DNA from: Siderastrea siderea | Taxonomy: Eukaryota; Cnidaria; Anthozoa; Scleractinia; Rhizangiidae | Length of the DNA stretch: 64,000 nt | Reading direction: 5' to 3' | Assembly (NCBI GenBank): GCA_964030785.1 | Contig: OZ034968.1 | Location: 67,596,899-67,660,898 of the forward strand | Shown here: positions 46,589 through 57,965 of the stretch, piece after piece | How the letters are laid out: every line of letters starts with the position of its first letter | Position numbering within the stretch: position 1 is the stretch's first letter | Notes under the pieces: model-generated | The model's input: only the letters and a program-made list of their open reading frames with translations | Database searches by the model: none | Told to the model about the DNA's origin: nothing | Made by a program: the position numbers and the translations under genes

Positions 46589-46930
46589 TGGGCTATTCCA
46601 TTTAATATCCGCACCCCCCCGGTTGAGGAACAGTGGAATTCTGCAGGGGTAAGGGATAAAAGTGGTGGAATTCTTCAGGAGTAAAGGCCAGAAGCTGAGG
46701 AATTCTTTAGGGGTAAAACTCATATTACAAGGGGAAATCTTCAGGGGTAAACAGAGATTTCATGGAATTCTTCACGGGTAAATACTTTTTTTTTGTGAAA
46801 TTCTTCAGGGGTAAACTCATTTTTTAAGGAAGTCTTCAGGGGGAAACACTTTTTAACGGAATTCTTTAGGGGTAAGAGGGAAAGGTCAGTCCTCAACCCG
46901 GGGGGTGCGGATATTAAATGGAATAGCCCA
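46589..46930. mobile_element. 342-bp foldback element with GGAATTCTTCAGGGGTAA repeats
   Basis: TGGGCTATTCCATTTAATAT at the left is perfectly inverted at the right end, including the CCGCACCCCCC run. The interior consists of about eight degenerate direct repeats of GGAATTCTTCAGGGGTAA, 30-50 bp apart. No target duplication is obvious. Confidence 0.8.
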
Positions 46931-46955
46931 ATGTACAGATACGGTCAGATACCAG

Positions 46956-47406
46956 TCAAATTGAAGCTTCAACACCCCCCTATTCCCCTGGGCATTTGAA
47001 CTTTTGAAGATTGGCTTGTTCAAATTCCCTCCCCTCGGGGCAAAAAAGCCATTCAAATACCCCACCAATTAGTACTGAAATACCTCTCCTCAAAGGCAAA
47101 TTTCGTCTTTAATCAAACACTGTTCACGCCTTCAGAGAGAGATCTGTCCTTATGACACCTTCAAACTTCTTTCAAAGACCCTTTTCAAAGACTTATTTGC
47201 AAACAAAGGCAAATTTCTATCTTGTAAATCCGTCATACCCTGCATAAACCGAAAAAACTCACTCACGTATTACACTACAACAAGAGATAAATCCGGATCA
47301 AATTCCCCACCCTTCCAAGGGAATGTTCAAATTCCCCCCTCCTTGAGCACGATGCACAGTCAAATGCCCGGGGGGATGGGGGGAGGATGTTGAAGCTTCA
47401 ATTTGA
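46956..47406. mobile_element. 451-bp foldback element, TCAAATTGAAGCTTCAACA termini
   Basis: TCAAATTGAAGCTTCAACA begins the left end and its inverse closes the right end. The subterminal CCCTATTCCCC/GGGGGATGGGG and GGGCATTTGA/TCAAATGCCC words are inverted as well. It sits only 25 bp from the previous foldback. Confidence 0.75.
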
Positions 47407-49224
47407 AAGGTACATAATATTTATGAGGGTCCTGAAGGGGTAAAAATGGGAGCTGGGATCTGAGGCACTGGGACTGGGAAAAAAGTAGCATAAAATTGTA
47501 ATGGGAATGGAAAAGATGTCCTATTGAAAAACAGAATCTACAAACCATTTGAAACCCTTGTTAAGTCCCTTAAATGCACAAAAATGCAACAAAATAGTCT
47601 TTAATAATACCTAAAAATTAATTTTTTGCAAATCAACAGATATCAAACAAATGTTGATGTGAACTGATTTTAGTGTTGACTTTAAACTGCATTTACTGAA
47701 ATCAGCGATTTGGTTGCACAGCGTTAGACGTTCCCTCTATACGACTCTATGTGCCTAACAGACCATGACTTCGATTAGCTTATTTATAATGGCAGATACG
47801 GGTTAAAAAGTGTTGATGTTCTGGTAATTTTATCCTTGGTTCAATTCTTATTATCCTTTGTTTATGTGTATAGTAATGTTGATAATGAACCAAGGATAAA
47901 ATTAAACCGCAACATTGAGGGGCCTGCACAATTCCCACAGTTCGTGAATGCAGGGCTGTGCTCTGTGCCTCAGGCTACTAACTTGTCTGTGGGCGACTAG
48001 AAAAACTGATTTTTGCATAATGCTTAAGGGCTGGGCACCCCAGAATTCACAGTTGGGGCCTTTGGGCACCACTTCTTAGAGCACAGCCTTGGAATGATAT
48101 TTCTAAAAAGGCCTTCATACATGTAGCTTAGCTCGTACTTTCTTTTTAGTATTACATTTATATAAGGGGAGGCTTCTTAAAGAGTTTCTTAAATTCAGAT
48201 GTTGCTGATTCTGTACTTATTGAAGGGTCCAGTCAAAAACTATGCGAAGTGGAAAATTTGCATAATTTTTTTTTTCCAGAAGTGCTTGAATTTTTGCATG
48301 TGGTCTTCAAATTAATGCAAAAACATGGCCCTGTATTTTTTCCGCTGGTTTTGACTTTGTGCCATTTCCCCATCAGTATATACATGTACTTTAGGCTAGG
48401 CAATGCCAGGTGGTATTGCATAACAAAGAGTAGTATTAATTTTTCTCACATGCAGCCTTGTTTTCTGTTTTAGTGCTGATTTTCTGTCCATGAATTTTAC
48501 TTCTGGGAGGTGTTTTTTAACAACACTAACTGGGTACCCTCTATCATTCAGTATATTGCAGGCCTGCACCTTGTGATCAAAATTCAAATATATTTTCTTT
48601 GTTTTGAATTATCATGTTTACACATTAATTTCATAATGCGAAATCTTTATGCTCGGTACAGTTTGCGAGTGACGCCTTTTTTGTCAGATCTTCAAGCTGT
48701 TGTACCATTGTGAGTGACCACATTCACACTGATCACAATTGATTATGGGTTTTGCCTTTGTTTTGAAGTACAGTGTATCATGTTTGTACTCCTAACATAT
48801 ATTTCCATAATGTAAGATCTTTATGCTTGGTACAGTTTGCAAGTGACAGCTTTTTTGGTAGCTCCTTAAGCTGCTGTACCAGTGCGAGTGATCACATTCA
48901 CACCGATTGAATATGGGTTAAGGTTTTGTTTTTAATTGTTTAATTAATTTTTAATTTTTTAATTGTTTACACATTTAATTTCACAATATAAAATATTAAG
49001 TAATGGCTCGTGCTGTTGCATGCTATTGCTGCCATGTATTTTTTCTTTGAACTGCCTAGTGGTTGCAAACTGAACTGTAAATGTGTCTTGATTCCAGTTG
49101 TTTTATATGGTAACTTTATAATCAATGACCAGCTGAGACAAAAGAATAAAAAGATAGGAAAAAGGACAAAACAAATCTAAGAGACACACAACCCACCACT
49201 AACTACTGCTGTTGTCTGTTTCAG
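47407..49224. other. Intron-sized gap without coding sequence, containing a local duplication
   Basis: If the candidate gene is real, this is part of its long first intron. It contains a short inverted pair, CTGGTAATTTTATCCTTGGTTC at about 47820 against GAACCAAGGATAAAATTA near 47886, and the duplication at 48597-48930. Confidence 0.4.
48597..48930. repeat. Two-copy tandem duplication, about 160-174 bp
   Basis: CTTTGTTTTGAA...CATGTTT..., then TTTATGCTYGGTACAGTTTGCRAGTGAC...CTGTACCA, occurs at 48597 and again at 48756. The copies are diverged and differ by a 15-bp indel. Confidence 0.7.
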
Positions 49225-49316
49225 GAGAAAAAGCTGAGGTGATAATAGCAATATTACCACTGCTATTGACAAAGGCTGTAACATGCAAACACAAGGAATT
49301 TGTGGAGTTTATCTCT
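49225..49316 (+). CDS. Candidate small gene, exon 2
   Basis: The acceptor is TGTCTGTTTCAG|GA and the donor TCT|GTAAGTG, both good. The exon is 92 nt. After completing the split glycine codon it reads EKAEVIIAILPLLLTKAVTCKHKEFVEFIS and ends in phase 0. C-K-H with the C-D-C of exon 1 would complete a C-x-C-x21-C-x-H arrangement. That is longer than the usual SWIM spacing, so the resemblance may be accidental. Confidence 0.4.
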
Positions 49317-49836
49317 GTAAGTGTATATTGGTTATGCTCATTCACTCTTCACAAATGTGTAACAGTAAGTGCATGAACTATTTGCATAGCAGTCAAATTC
49401 AGAGATAAACCAAACTTATGGTCTGAAATAAGCTATTCTGGAAGGGGACAGTTCTTACTAACTTTTCATAGTAGTCATTTAATGAAGATTGTTCCTTGTA
49501 AAATATTTGCTCAGAGTTTCAACTGAATACAATGCAGACTACAGAAATGAGGATACAAACAGTCCAACCGAAAACAGTTTCGTGCAGCTTCTATTCTAGT
49601 CCCCAGATGTACTTGTTTTTCTGCTGTTGTTCTTATCGTTGCTTTTAAACTCTTGTAGTGAAGATGCTGCATGAACATCAAATGTTTTGTCTCCCCGAAA
49701 GTATCCACAATCACAAGTGTCCATCTTTACGTAAGCACCCAAGATCACAAGATGCTAATTAAATTAATTTGTTAATTGTTTTACTTTATTTTTATTATTG
49801 TTTTTGTTCTTACGTTCTTGATTGTTTCTTCAACAG

Positions 49837-49857
49837 GAAGAAACCAGTCCCAAATAA
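49837..49857 (+). CDS. Candidate small gene, terminal exon
   Basis: The acceptor is TTTCTTCAACAG, followed in phase 0 by EETSPK and TAA at 49855-49857. With exons 1 and 2 it yields a 79-residue product. All three junctions obey GT-AG and phase, which is the main support. There is no recognised domain beyond the Cys/His pattern. Confidence 0.35.
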   Translation, partial: EETSPK

Positions 49858-50454
49858 GTGACAGAGAGGAAAACAACACCATATCCATTCATAATCTTCC
49901 AGGGCGTCCTGTATTCTCCGGCCAATGATGTGCACTTAGCCGCTGGGAAGATAATTTGCGCACCTCAAAGACATCCATTGTTGAGGGAATTCTAGCTTTG
50001 TTGGCCACGTTTTATGTTTTTATGTATGAATATCCACCAGGTTTTGTAATTTTTTTTTGTATCTACAAAATTGCATTTTGTAAATTTAGTACATGACAAA
50101 AAGGTAGGCACTCACGAGGGGACTGGTCCCTGAAAAAAGTCCATAAGACTAATCCCCTCGTGTGTGCTGGCCTTAAATGTCTCACCAACTGAACAGTGTT
50201 AATTGCCACATGTATCTAGTGCTCAACCTTAACGGTTCATTCACGTGATCTGTGGGCTACTAAAAATAGTAATAAAATTTGGTAGACAATTTAGACATGA
50301 CCTGGTAGCCAAGCCCTAAATTATTTATTATCTTTTGAACACCTGTCCTTGTCAAACACCACTCTGGTTCTCGATTATTCCTGCGATGTAGACGAAACCC
50401 AATTTTGACTTGTAAGTCTTTGGCTAGTGGACTGCTGCTAAGGTCGAGCACATG
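49858..50454. other. Non-coding, no gene seen
   Basis: Sequence between the candidate gene and the tandem array. It includes a short inverted pair, AGGGGACTGGTCCC... against ...GACTAATCCCCTCG, at about 50115-50160. Confidence 0.4.
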
Positions 50455-51930
50455 CATGAGTGGATATAATGGCGCTTTTGTCAATGAACTCAGATTGGAT
50501 ATTAATTTGTATGAATGATTTTAAATTCATATAGTAATAGTCTCCTTTGCTCTTTAGTTTCAAAGTTCACCACTATATTGAAGTTTTTTATGCATATACG
50601 AACTACTTTTTGGAGTATACGATCTACTCTTCCATTGACAAAAGTAGGGATGCCCATCTTTGAGTGGGCTGTGCCAAGACTGTCCATCTTTCAGTGGAAA
50701 TAATGGCACTTTTGTCAATGATCTCAGATTGGATATTTGTAAGAATCAATTTAAATGCATATAGTGATAGTGTCCGTCGCACTTTTGTTTCAAAGTTCAG
50801 CAATATATATTTTTTGTTTTTGGAGTATGTGAACCACTTTTTCATTGACAAGTAGGGCCGCCCATCTTTAAGTGGGCTGTGTCAAGACCGTTTGTCCATC
50901 TTCGAGTGGAAATAATGGTGCTTTTGTTAATGAGCTCAGATTGGACATTTTATAAGAATCAATTTAAGTGCATATAGGTATAGTCTCCGTTGCTCTTTTG
51001 TTTCAAAGTTCAGCGCTATATTATTTTTTGGAGTATGTGAACTACTTTTCCATTGACAAAAGTAGGGCCGCCCATCTTTGAGTGGGCTGTGCCAAGACCG
51101 TTTGTCCATCTTCGAGTGGAAATAATGGTGCGTTTGTCAATTATCTCATATTGGATATTTGTAAGAATCAATTTAAATGCCTATAGTGATAGTCTGTCAC
51201 ACTTTTGTTTCAAAGTTCAGTACTACATTATCTTTTTGAGTTTGTGAACCACTTTTTCATTGACAAAAGTAGGGCCGCCCATCTTTGAGTGGGCTGTGCC
51301 AAGACCGTTTGTCCATCTTCGAGTGGAAATAATGGTGCTTTTGTCAATGAGCTCATATTCGATATTTGTAAGAATCAATTTAAATGCCTATAGTGATAGT
51401 CTGTCCTGCTTTTGTTTCAAAGTTCAGCACTACATTATTTTTTTTCGAGTTTGTGAACCACTTTTTAATTGACAAAAGTAGGGCCGCCCATCTTTGAGTG
51501 GGCTGTGCCAAGACCGTTTGTCCATCTTCGAGTGGAAATAATGGTGCTTTTGTCAATGATCTCAGCTTGGATATTTGTAAGAATCAATTTAAATGCCTAT
51601 AGTGATAGTCTGTCACATTTTTGTTTCAAAGTTCAGCACTACATTATTTTTTTTTCGAGTTTGTGAACCACTTTTTCATTGACAAAAGGAGGGCCGCCCA
51701 TCTTTGAGTGGGCTGTGCCAAGACCGTTTGTCTATCTTCGAGTGGAAATAATGGTGCTTTTGTCAATGAGTTCAGATTGGACATTTGTAAGAATTAAGTT
51801 AAATGCTTATAGTAATAGTCTCCGTCGCACTTTTGTTCAAAGTTCAGCACTATAATATTTTTTTTCGAGTATGTGAACTACTTTTTCATTGATAAAAGTA
51901 GGGCCGCCCATCTTTGTGTGGGCTGTGCTA
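50455..51930. repeat. Tandem array of a ~209-bp unit, seven copies
   Basis: The landmark CCCATCTTTGAGTGGGCTGTG recurs at 50653, 50861, 51071, 51278, 51487, 51697 and 51907, giving periods of 207-210 bp. Each unit also has a second related word, CCATCTTCGAGTGG, about 47 bp downstream. The copies at the two ends are the most diverged; the central ones are very alike, as expected from unequal exchange. Each unit leaves a 60-70-codon frame open (WAVPRPFVHLRVEIM...), but the frame is broken once per unit and is not a gene. Confidence 0.95.
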
Positions 51931-52227
51931 AGACTGTTACCATAATAGGACATTCTCTGTACAGATAGTGAAAATAAAACGTAATCCACTTAAATGCTGT
52001 AGATCTAAAGACCTTTGTGAATGCAGCTTCCACTTCTAAAAGTTGTGTATGAGTCACTTCGTTGGTTAATTCCAATGGGTATACCGTAAGTTGACGAATG
52101 CATCCACATTAGCAGGGTATTCCCACCTATGTCTTTTTTTATTAGGCGTATCTGTGATTTACAAGATTAATCAAATCCCTTCCTATCCCAACTTGAACTT
52201 CCCAGTGAATGATGTACCCTTCCAAAA

Positions 52228-52455
52228 ATCCAGCGGATAATTGTGTGTCTGTCAAATTTACAAATCGTGGAAACATAACGGCTTTTAGAGTTTTCGTAAC
52301 CGCGTAAACCTTGTGGGTACGTGATTTATCGTTACATTTACTCTTCGGAAATCCAGCGGATAATTGTGTGTCCGTCGAATTTCCGAGTCGCGGAAACACG
52401 ATGGATATCAGAGTTTCCGTGACTGCGTAAACGTTGCGGATACGTGAGTTTAAGG
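52228..52455. repeat. Two-copy direct repeat, 123-bp period
   Basis: ATCCAGCGGATAATTGTGTG begins both copies (52228 and 52351). Each ends with a GCGTAAACSTTGYGGRTACGTGA word. They form the inner part of the right GTTTCCG-rich end of the possible 7.2-kb element. Confidence 0.75.
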
Positions 52456-52606
52456 AATGCGTTTCCGCAGAGCCGCAGTTGCGGAAACGTAATGTACATC
52501 CGTGTTTCCCGCAACGGTTACTTACATTTCCGTTTGCGGATATTCATGTTTCCGTTGAATAACCGTTATGAAACCTGAAACGTAAACGCGTTATTTCATC
52601 CTGTGT

Positions 52607-53329
52607 GAGCGAACGCTTCCCAGAATTGAGCAAGTTTGTTGCGTTACCGAATTTCTTTTCGGAAAAGGTTTCTTCTACAAACATACTCAGGCACTAGCTG
52701 TACTGCTGAAGCGAAAGTATTGTTTAAGGTTTGTTTATGGGCAAAAATGTTGCTATCAATTGCGAATTCGACCTCTAAATGTTCTGCCCAAAATTTAGGA
52801 TCGAAAGTAATCAATGGTAGACGTGGCAGTTTCCCGAGAGGTCATGATCAGAGGTCACGGTTTCCAATTTTTTTGAACATGTATTGCCTGGATGCAACGT
52901 TATTGGTTGTTTACGAAAATACTTTGCTATCTTTTGTTCTCAATTAGCGTTGTGATTGGTCAATTTTCTTCCAAGTGGCCTGGTCCGAGTAGTCGCACTG
53001 AAAACATCTTTTGATAAGGCAGGGATTTCAATCATCGGAATCCCAAACAACAGTCATGTAAAACAGTATACAATGTGCAGTTTATTATTTATTTCGTACT
53101 CATCGTAATACAATGATTCCATTGTTTATAAATAAACTATATATGTACTTGCCAGTATGCGTTTTGTCCACCTCCGAGCCCCATTTGTGTTACAGATTTG
53201 CGCTCGAAATTTAGTTCTTTGTTGCAGCAGCAAGAAACAACTTTTATAAGTTCGTAGTTGTGCCGTCCGTTATTTCCTTAAAACAACTACTCTTTTTGAT
53301 GCCTAAATTTTAGCATTTTGAAATAAATG
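52607..53329. other. Intergenic, no gene seen
   Basis: No domain-bearing frame or repeat end was recognised. Confidence 0.4.
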
Positions 53330-53338
53330 GGATTACCC

Positions 53339-54938
53339 CAGACTCGTACCCAGTCGCTATTTATGAGTCTGGGGGAAAGGGAGAAAAGATTGGATTCTAT
53401 TGAGGCGCGCGGGGTGACATGAGAAGGAGCGAAGGAAACATAGCGACTGGCAGATTTCGTACGGTAGAGACGTAGAGGCGTGCAGCTCGTTTGTTCACGG
53501 AAACGGCACCGAACTCTGACGATACTTGGATTCCTCATTTTGGGAGATGGAAGTTAATCTTTCCACGAAGAGCAGGGAGAGGTTACCGGTCCTATTTCAA
53601 TCGCAAACAGGTGTAAGTGGTCGTAATTCAGGATCCGATGCTTTCAACAAGATCTATCGTCTGTTTACATTAAAGGTGGAAATATTGTGGCTTGTCGCAA
53701 ATAAATCGAGCCAAGAAATCAAGGATCGATTTAGAAATTTCTTGCAATTTGAGAAAACTACTTTTAAGGTTGAAGAAAGATTTCAGCGAATGATTTGTGA
53801 AATTTATAATTTATAGTTGACGAAAGGTATTATTACATAACTGTACGTGTATCAGAAAAGGTCAACTCAGTGGGTTATAAGCTTACTGTGTAGTGATACA
53901 AAATATCGTTCGCTTTATTAAAAACATTATTTCCAATACAACTGCGATGCGAGCAAGCTAATTTACCTTTATTTATGGCATTATTTACCTCGCGTGAAAA
54001 AGAACTTCCCCCGCCAGCGCCCGCCGTATTGATACGAAATCTGCCAGTCGCTATTTTTCCTTCGCCCCTTCCCATGTCACGGCCGCGCGCCTCAATAGAA
54101 CCTTTCCACCAGACTCATTAAGGTGGCCGAACACAGTTTTCTTGTACTTATGCGTTATTCATCGTTATTTTCAAACCACTGGCAGCTGGGCAGCCAAAAT
54201 TGACAAGATACAAGTTCAGCTAAAAAAGATTATATTTTGACATGTTTTATTGAACTAGGTGCCGTTACCATGGCAACACAGCTGGTAGTAAACCAGCATT
54301 AAATAATGGGTTGGATTTATTTTCAGAAAATCCAGTCGTTAGATTTTTTCCTTCATTTGTCTCTAGAAAACCCAGAAAAATACCGGCCTATTGACACTGG
54401 TCTCGTGAAATTTTGACAGAGAGATCTTCTGTTATTTTGTGTTTTCCATTCTGACGTTTTCTGAACATGTCCTCCGTCAGATTTCAATTTTTGTTTGTAG
54501 GCGAGTTAAGTGTGTTCTGAACTATTACTGTACCAAATTTCATGAAATTCTAACGAGCGGTTCCGTAGAAATCAGTGCATTTCCACTAAATTTTGCAGTC
54601 ACAATTTTCTGGTTAACTGCGCATGCGCTGCATTTGATAGGATTCTCGATCTTTCTCGATCCATACATGCAGTTCCAGAAAGGCAGGGTATTTTCCAATA
54701 GTATTACCTTTAATACATTGAAAAACAAACGTTTCTGACACATAACAAACTGTTTGGTTGTTAAGACGGAAAAAACATTTGCACAATCTTCATTGAACAA
54801 AATGAAATGGTCGCTGTACAGGCTCCATGTTTGTTTTTCTCAAAGCCTTGGGCGCGCGCTTATTCACGTCACAGTACAAATCGTAGAGCGCGCGCAAACT
54901 GTGTTCAGACACCTTAATAGCGACTGAGTACGAGTCTG
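53339..54938. mobile_element. Outer transposon with 9-bp target duplication, interrupted by a nested element
   Basis: The terminal inverted repeat begins CAGACTCGTACCCAGTCGC at 53339; its inverse ends at 54938. The subterminal AAGGTGNCYGAACACAGTTT (54121 on, and inverted about 54895-54914) is also paired. GGATTACCC flanks both ends (53330-53338 and 54939-54947). Without the nested insertion it is about 843 bp. No transposase is seen. A 9-bp duplication is typical of MULE-type transposition, an inference from length only. Confidence 0.8.
53364..54117. mobile_element. Nested 754-bp element with TTA target duplication
   Basis: The roughly 90-bp inverted termini begin TGAGTCTGGKGGAAAGG and include CTATTGAGGCGCGCGG and ATAGCGACTGGCAGATTTCG. 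TTA flanks both ends (53361-53363 and 54118-54120). Excising it with one TTA restores the outer element's arm as GCTATTTAAGGTG, matching its partner arm. A 3-bp TWA duplication is characteristic of PIF/Harbinger elements. The 96-codon open frame inside (53526-53816) has no recognisable domain. Confidence 0.8.
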
Positions 54939-54947
54939 GGATTACCC

Positions 54948-56305
54948 TGAATCAGTCGAGGGAACAAGTGCCATTTGATGGCGAAATCTTTTCTCCGAGA
55001 AAAGACTGAGCCCACGATTTTCGGCATTTGGCCAGAGGGCTACTCAGATATGAATCTCGATCACCTCGAGTCAGGAGTGCCTCGGGTGGAATACCAAAAA
55101 GGACTCCATTTTTAAAACTATTTAACGTTAGGACCAGTTTATTCTGTTGCTTCGAAAAGTGGCTAACTCTCAACTGGGAAGAAAAAGCAGAGCGTTTGAA
55201 ACTATTTATCAGGACAAACTACGTGCTCGCTATTAAATTCGGGTGACATCTATTTTACGTCTTGTACGTTTGCCGGACGGGTCGCATAGCACAGGTAAGG
55301 GCCAGTAATGAAGTCCATAAGTCGGCTGGACGAGTGGTCTCTAAATAACTTGAGCATGAAACAAAACTACCCCTCAACAAACACTGATTGCGACCAACGA
55401 CAACGATTTCGTCGCCGTGTTATTACCAAATCTGTGCGTAATCCGTTGTTTAGACCCGTCTGATTGATATGCTTATGGATTCAGATTCGTATTATTATTC
55501 TTTTCAATCTTCCACTTTATCACCATGTCAGTCTTGATAATGATGTCAGCGATATCAAAACGTTTTCTGATCTTGCTTTAATTTTTGTATTTATGGAAAA
55601 ATGCTTGAGCAATTGAGCAGTAGTTTGACTTGAACCGAAGAATTATTAACGCTAGAACCGTATTATAATACTTCAGTTTCAGGTCGGAATTTGTTGATTT
55701 CTTGTGGTTCTTCGACGTGAATTCCTTCTGAACTTGAATAATAAAGAATTACAGATGTGTTTATCTTGGAAGGCGTTTCTCTGTGGGTCATAAACGAAGC
55801 CAGTAATACTAAAAAACAGGTGAGAATTATTGACGAGAAAAATCAAAACAACACGGGGACCGCTGAGGAAACAGCAAGTTTAGCTCTTGTTTTTTGTTTA
55901 AATAAAAAAGCGCGATATTTCAGCAGTTTTTTTCTAGTACAAAATTACTGAGTTGGATCAGAACAGTGGTCATTGGGAATAACACAGAGTTAATAAGGCT
56001 TAGAAAATGGAGAATTGCTTTGTTCTCCGGCCGGCAAGTGCAAGACCTTCATGCAATCAGCTGTTTTCTGCTCCGTAAGTCAACTTGTTCTTCAGGTTAT
56101 GCATGAGTGTGAATAAGGACGGGGAAAATATTTAACTAGTGCAGGATAATCTCTTCTCAGTTGCGTAAAGAATACTCGCTTCACCACAGTAATTAGCGAG
56201 CTTTAAATACAGTTCGAAGCACTTTTTGATATAAGCTTAAGCTTAATTATTTCTTTTCTCGCGTCTTCGTGGAAAGCTGTCTTGAATCATGTCAAAACCA
56301 CGAGG
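54948..56305. other. Intergenic, no gene seen
   Basis: No gene, RNA or transposon end was recognised. Confidence 0.4.
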
Positions 56306-56804
56306 ACAGAGCTGAATAACAACTGCGCATGTCAAAAGCGCGCGCCAAGGAAAACTGGGGACCACAATACAAAACCATAGCAACAATGGCGGACTTTTTA
56401 AAAATTTTGACACCGCGAAGTTTTTCACCTTCAATAAGAGTTTTGTTGCAAACTTAAGTTTCAGACTTCTGCAAAGCCTTCGTCTGTTATCGGGACAAAT
56501 TATATCTTTTGTACACCGAGGTTATTTTTCTGAACACCAGGTGAAAACGCGTCTCAAAAACACCAGTCCACGAAAATGCAGCGAGATTCTTACCATTCCT
56601 GGAGTACACCTCGTCATCTTGCCTTTACATTCTTCCCCTGACCGGACATTCTTACACAGGAGCAGGTGTGGTGACCGGAACTTTCCCTCCACGTTGTATA
56701 AAAGCAACATAGTGCGCAATCACTGCATTTTCGCGGTTTGTCTTGTCGTCCCCAGTTTTCCTTAGCGCGCGCTTTTGACATGCGCAGTTGTTATTCAGCT
56801 CTGT
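56306..56804. mobile_element. ~500-bp element with ~55-bp inverted termini
   Basis: ACAGAGCTGAATAACAACTG at 56306, continuing through GCGCATGTCAAAAGCGCGCG to about 56361, is inverted at 56749-56804 with one or two mismatches. No coding capacity. Outer limits may extend by about 10 bp (CCACGAG/CTCGTGG words flank both arms). Confidence 0.75.
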
Positions 56805-57965
56805 CAACCACGAGTGAACTGCGTTTAACCCATGCAAGCGTGACTGCCTTACCTGAGATCAGGTAACCCTCTTTTCTATCAGACCTTCTATCGGATCGTG
56901 CTTTGAACAATGCTATATTTCAGCATTGGAACTGCCGTGAAAACAAATTAGTCAAAATGGTTTGCAATTCAGTGTTGCGCCCCGGCGAGATGAATGAAGA
57001 ACAATCTGAATATGTAACCAATTAAGCTTCAATAGCCTATATTTAACCATTATTCAAGTAACGCATAAATACAGCCAAAATTCTCGCTGATAATGCCAAA
57101 GCACGTCTGGAAGTAACCGTATGGCCTGCAGATTTCCCAGTGGTAGGGACGCCATGTTTAAAACTTGAAAACGTTCCGTTTCATTTTTCTGCGCGAGTTC
57201 GTGGTTCTTTCTGATTGGACAATATAAATCGGAGCTTCTTCGGACCCCTTCGGACTTCTTCGGGCATAGATACGAAAATTGACCAAAAGATGTACTTGTT
57301 CCCCCGACTGGAATGTTGCCAACTATTTTGAAAGTGTGGGTCTTCGTTAAAAAATAGACAACGCGAGCGCAAAATTCAAATCACTGCGCGCGCATCAAAC
57401 AACAGTGATTGAAGGAATCTGATTGGCTGATTTGTGCACGCGCGTTTTTGTTTTGTTGTGTCACGAATGGTAGAGTCCAGCTGCGAAATGAAAATCACTC
57501 GCTTTAGACGCGTTTTGGAGAAGAGAAAAAACATCGGTTAATATTGAGATCCTGAGCCTTTCCGGGTCTTTCAAAGGCCGTGCGGAATAAGGAGAAAAAT
57601 TAATTTGGAAGGTACAAGCTCCTGTTTCAGCAGAATGAACTTTTAACTGGAAAAAAAATCTTGTCTAGCTTGTCAGCCATCGACTTAAGTTGATCCTTGG
57701 AAATTGTCTGTTTAGCTCAAAAACTGACCTTTCTACATTTCTTTGAATAATTTTCTGGCTCTAAAAACTGGGATAGTGTTGCAGTTTGGTTTATTTCCCT
57801 AAAGAGGCAGTTTGCGGTTTTGGAAGTGGGCTTACTTTGCTTCTAAGTTCGTCAATTGTTCATTTATTTTGTAAGGTTGTTAAGCGCATTCTTACAACGC
57901 ATAATTTAGGCTTAAATTTAATTATGAGCATAAGTATATGGGGCAAGTTAGGTTTTTTTTTAAAT
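56805..57965. other. Intergenic, no gene seen
   Basis: Short GCGCGC patches near 57385 and 57440; no gene recognised. Confidence 0.4.

Larger units (their letters stand above)
45406..52606. mobile_element. Possible 7.2-kb element bounded by inverted GTTTCCG-rich ends
   Basis: ACACAGGGTGAAATAAGGCG at 45406 is found inverted at the end of the interval as CGTTATTTCATCCTGTGT, with about 24 of 27 bases matching. Inside each end lies 250-400 bp studded with CGTTTCCG/CGGAAACG words (45420-45670 and about 52250-52580). The CAGGG-type start recalls hAT elements, but no 8-bp target duplication is seen. The arms are not colinear beyond the tips. The alternative is two separate short elements of one family in opposite orientation. 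The interior contains the candidate spliced gene, two foldbacks and a tandem repeat described separately. Confidence 0.4.

Noticed and set aside
47820..47905. Inverted pair around AACCAAGGATAAAATTA as a terminator or foldback element
   Set aside because: Short arms without target duplication; too common in AT-rich DNA to call separately.
51053..51666. Repeated 64-70-codon frames (WAVPRPFVHLRVEIM...)
   Set aside because: They are one frame per copy of the ~209-bp tandem repeat, interrupted in every unit, and not conserved as protein.
50455..52606. CRISPR-like array
   Set aside because: The repeats are contiguous ~209-bp units without short repeat/spacer structure, and the genome is eukaryotic.
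53526..53816. 96-codon plus frame inside the nested transposon as a transposase
   Set aside because: No DDE motif or other domain, and the open frame starts at a TTG.
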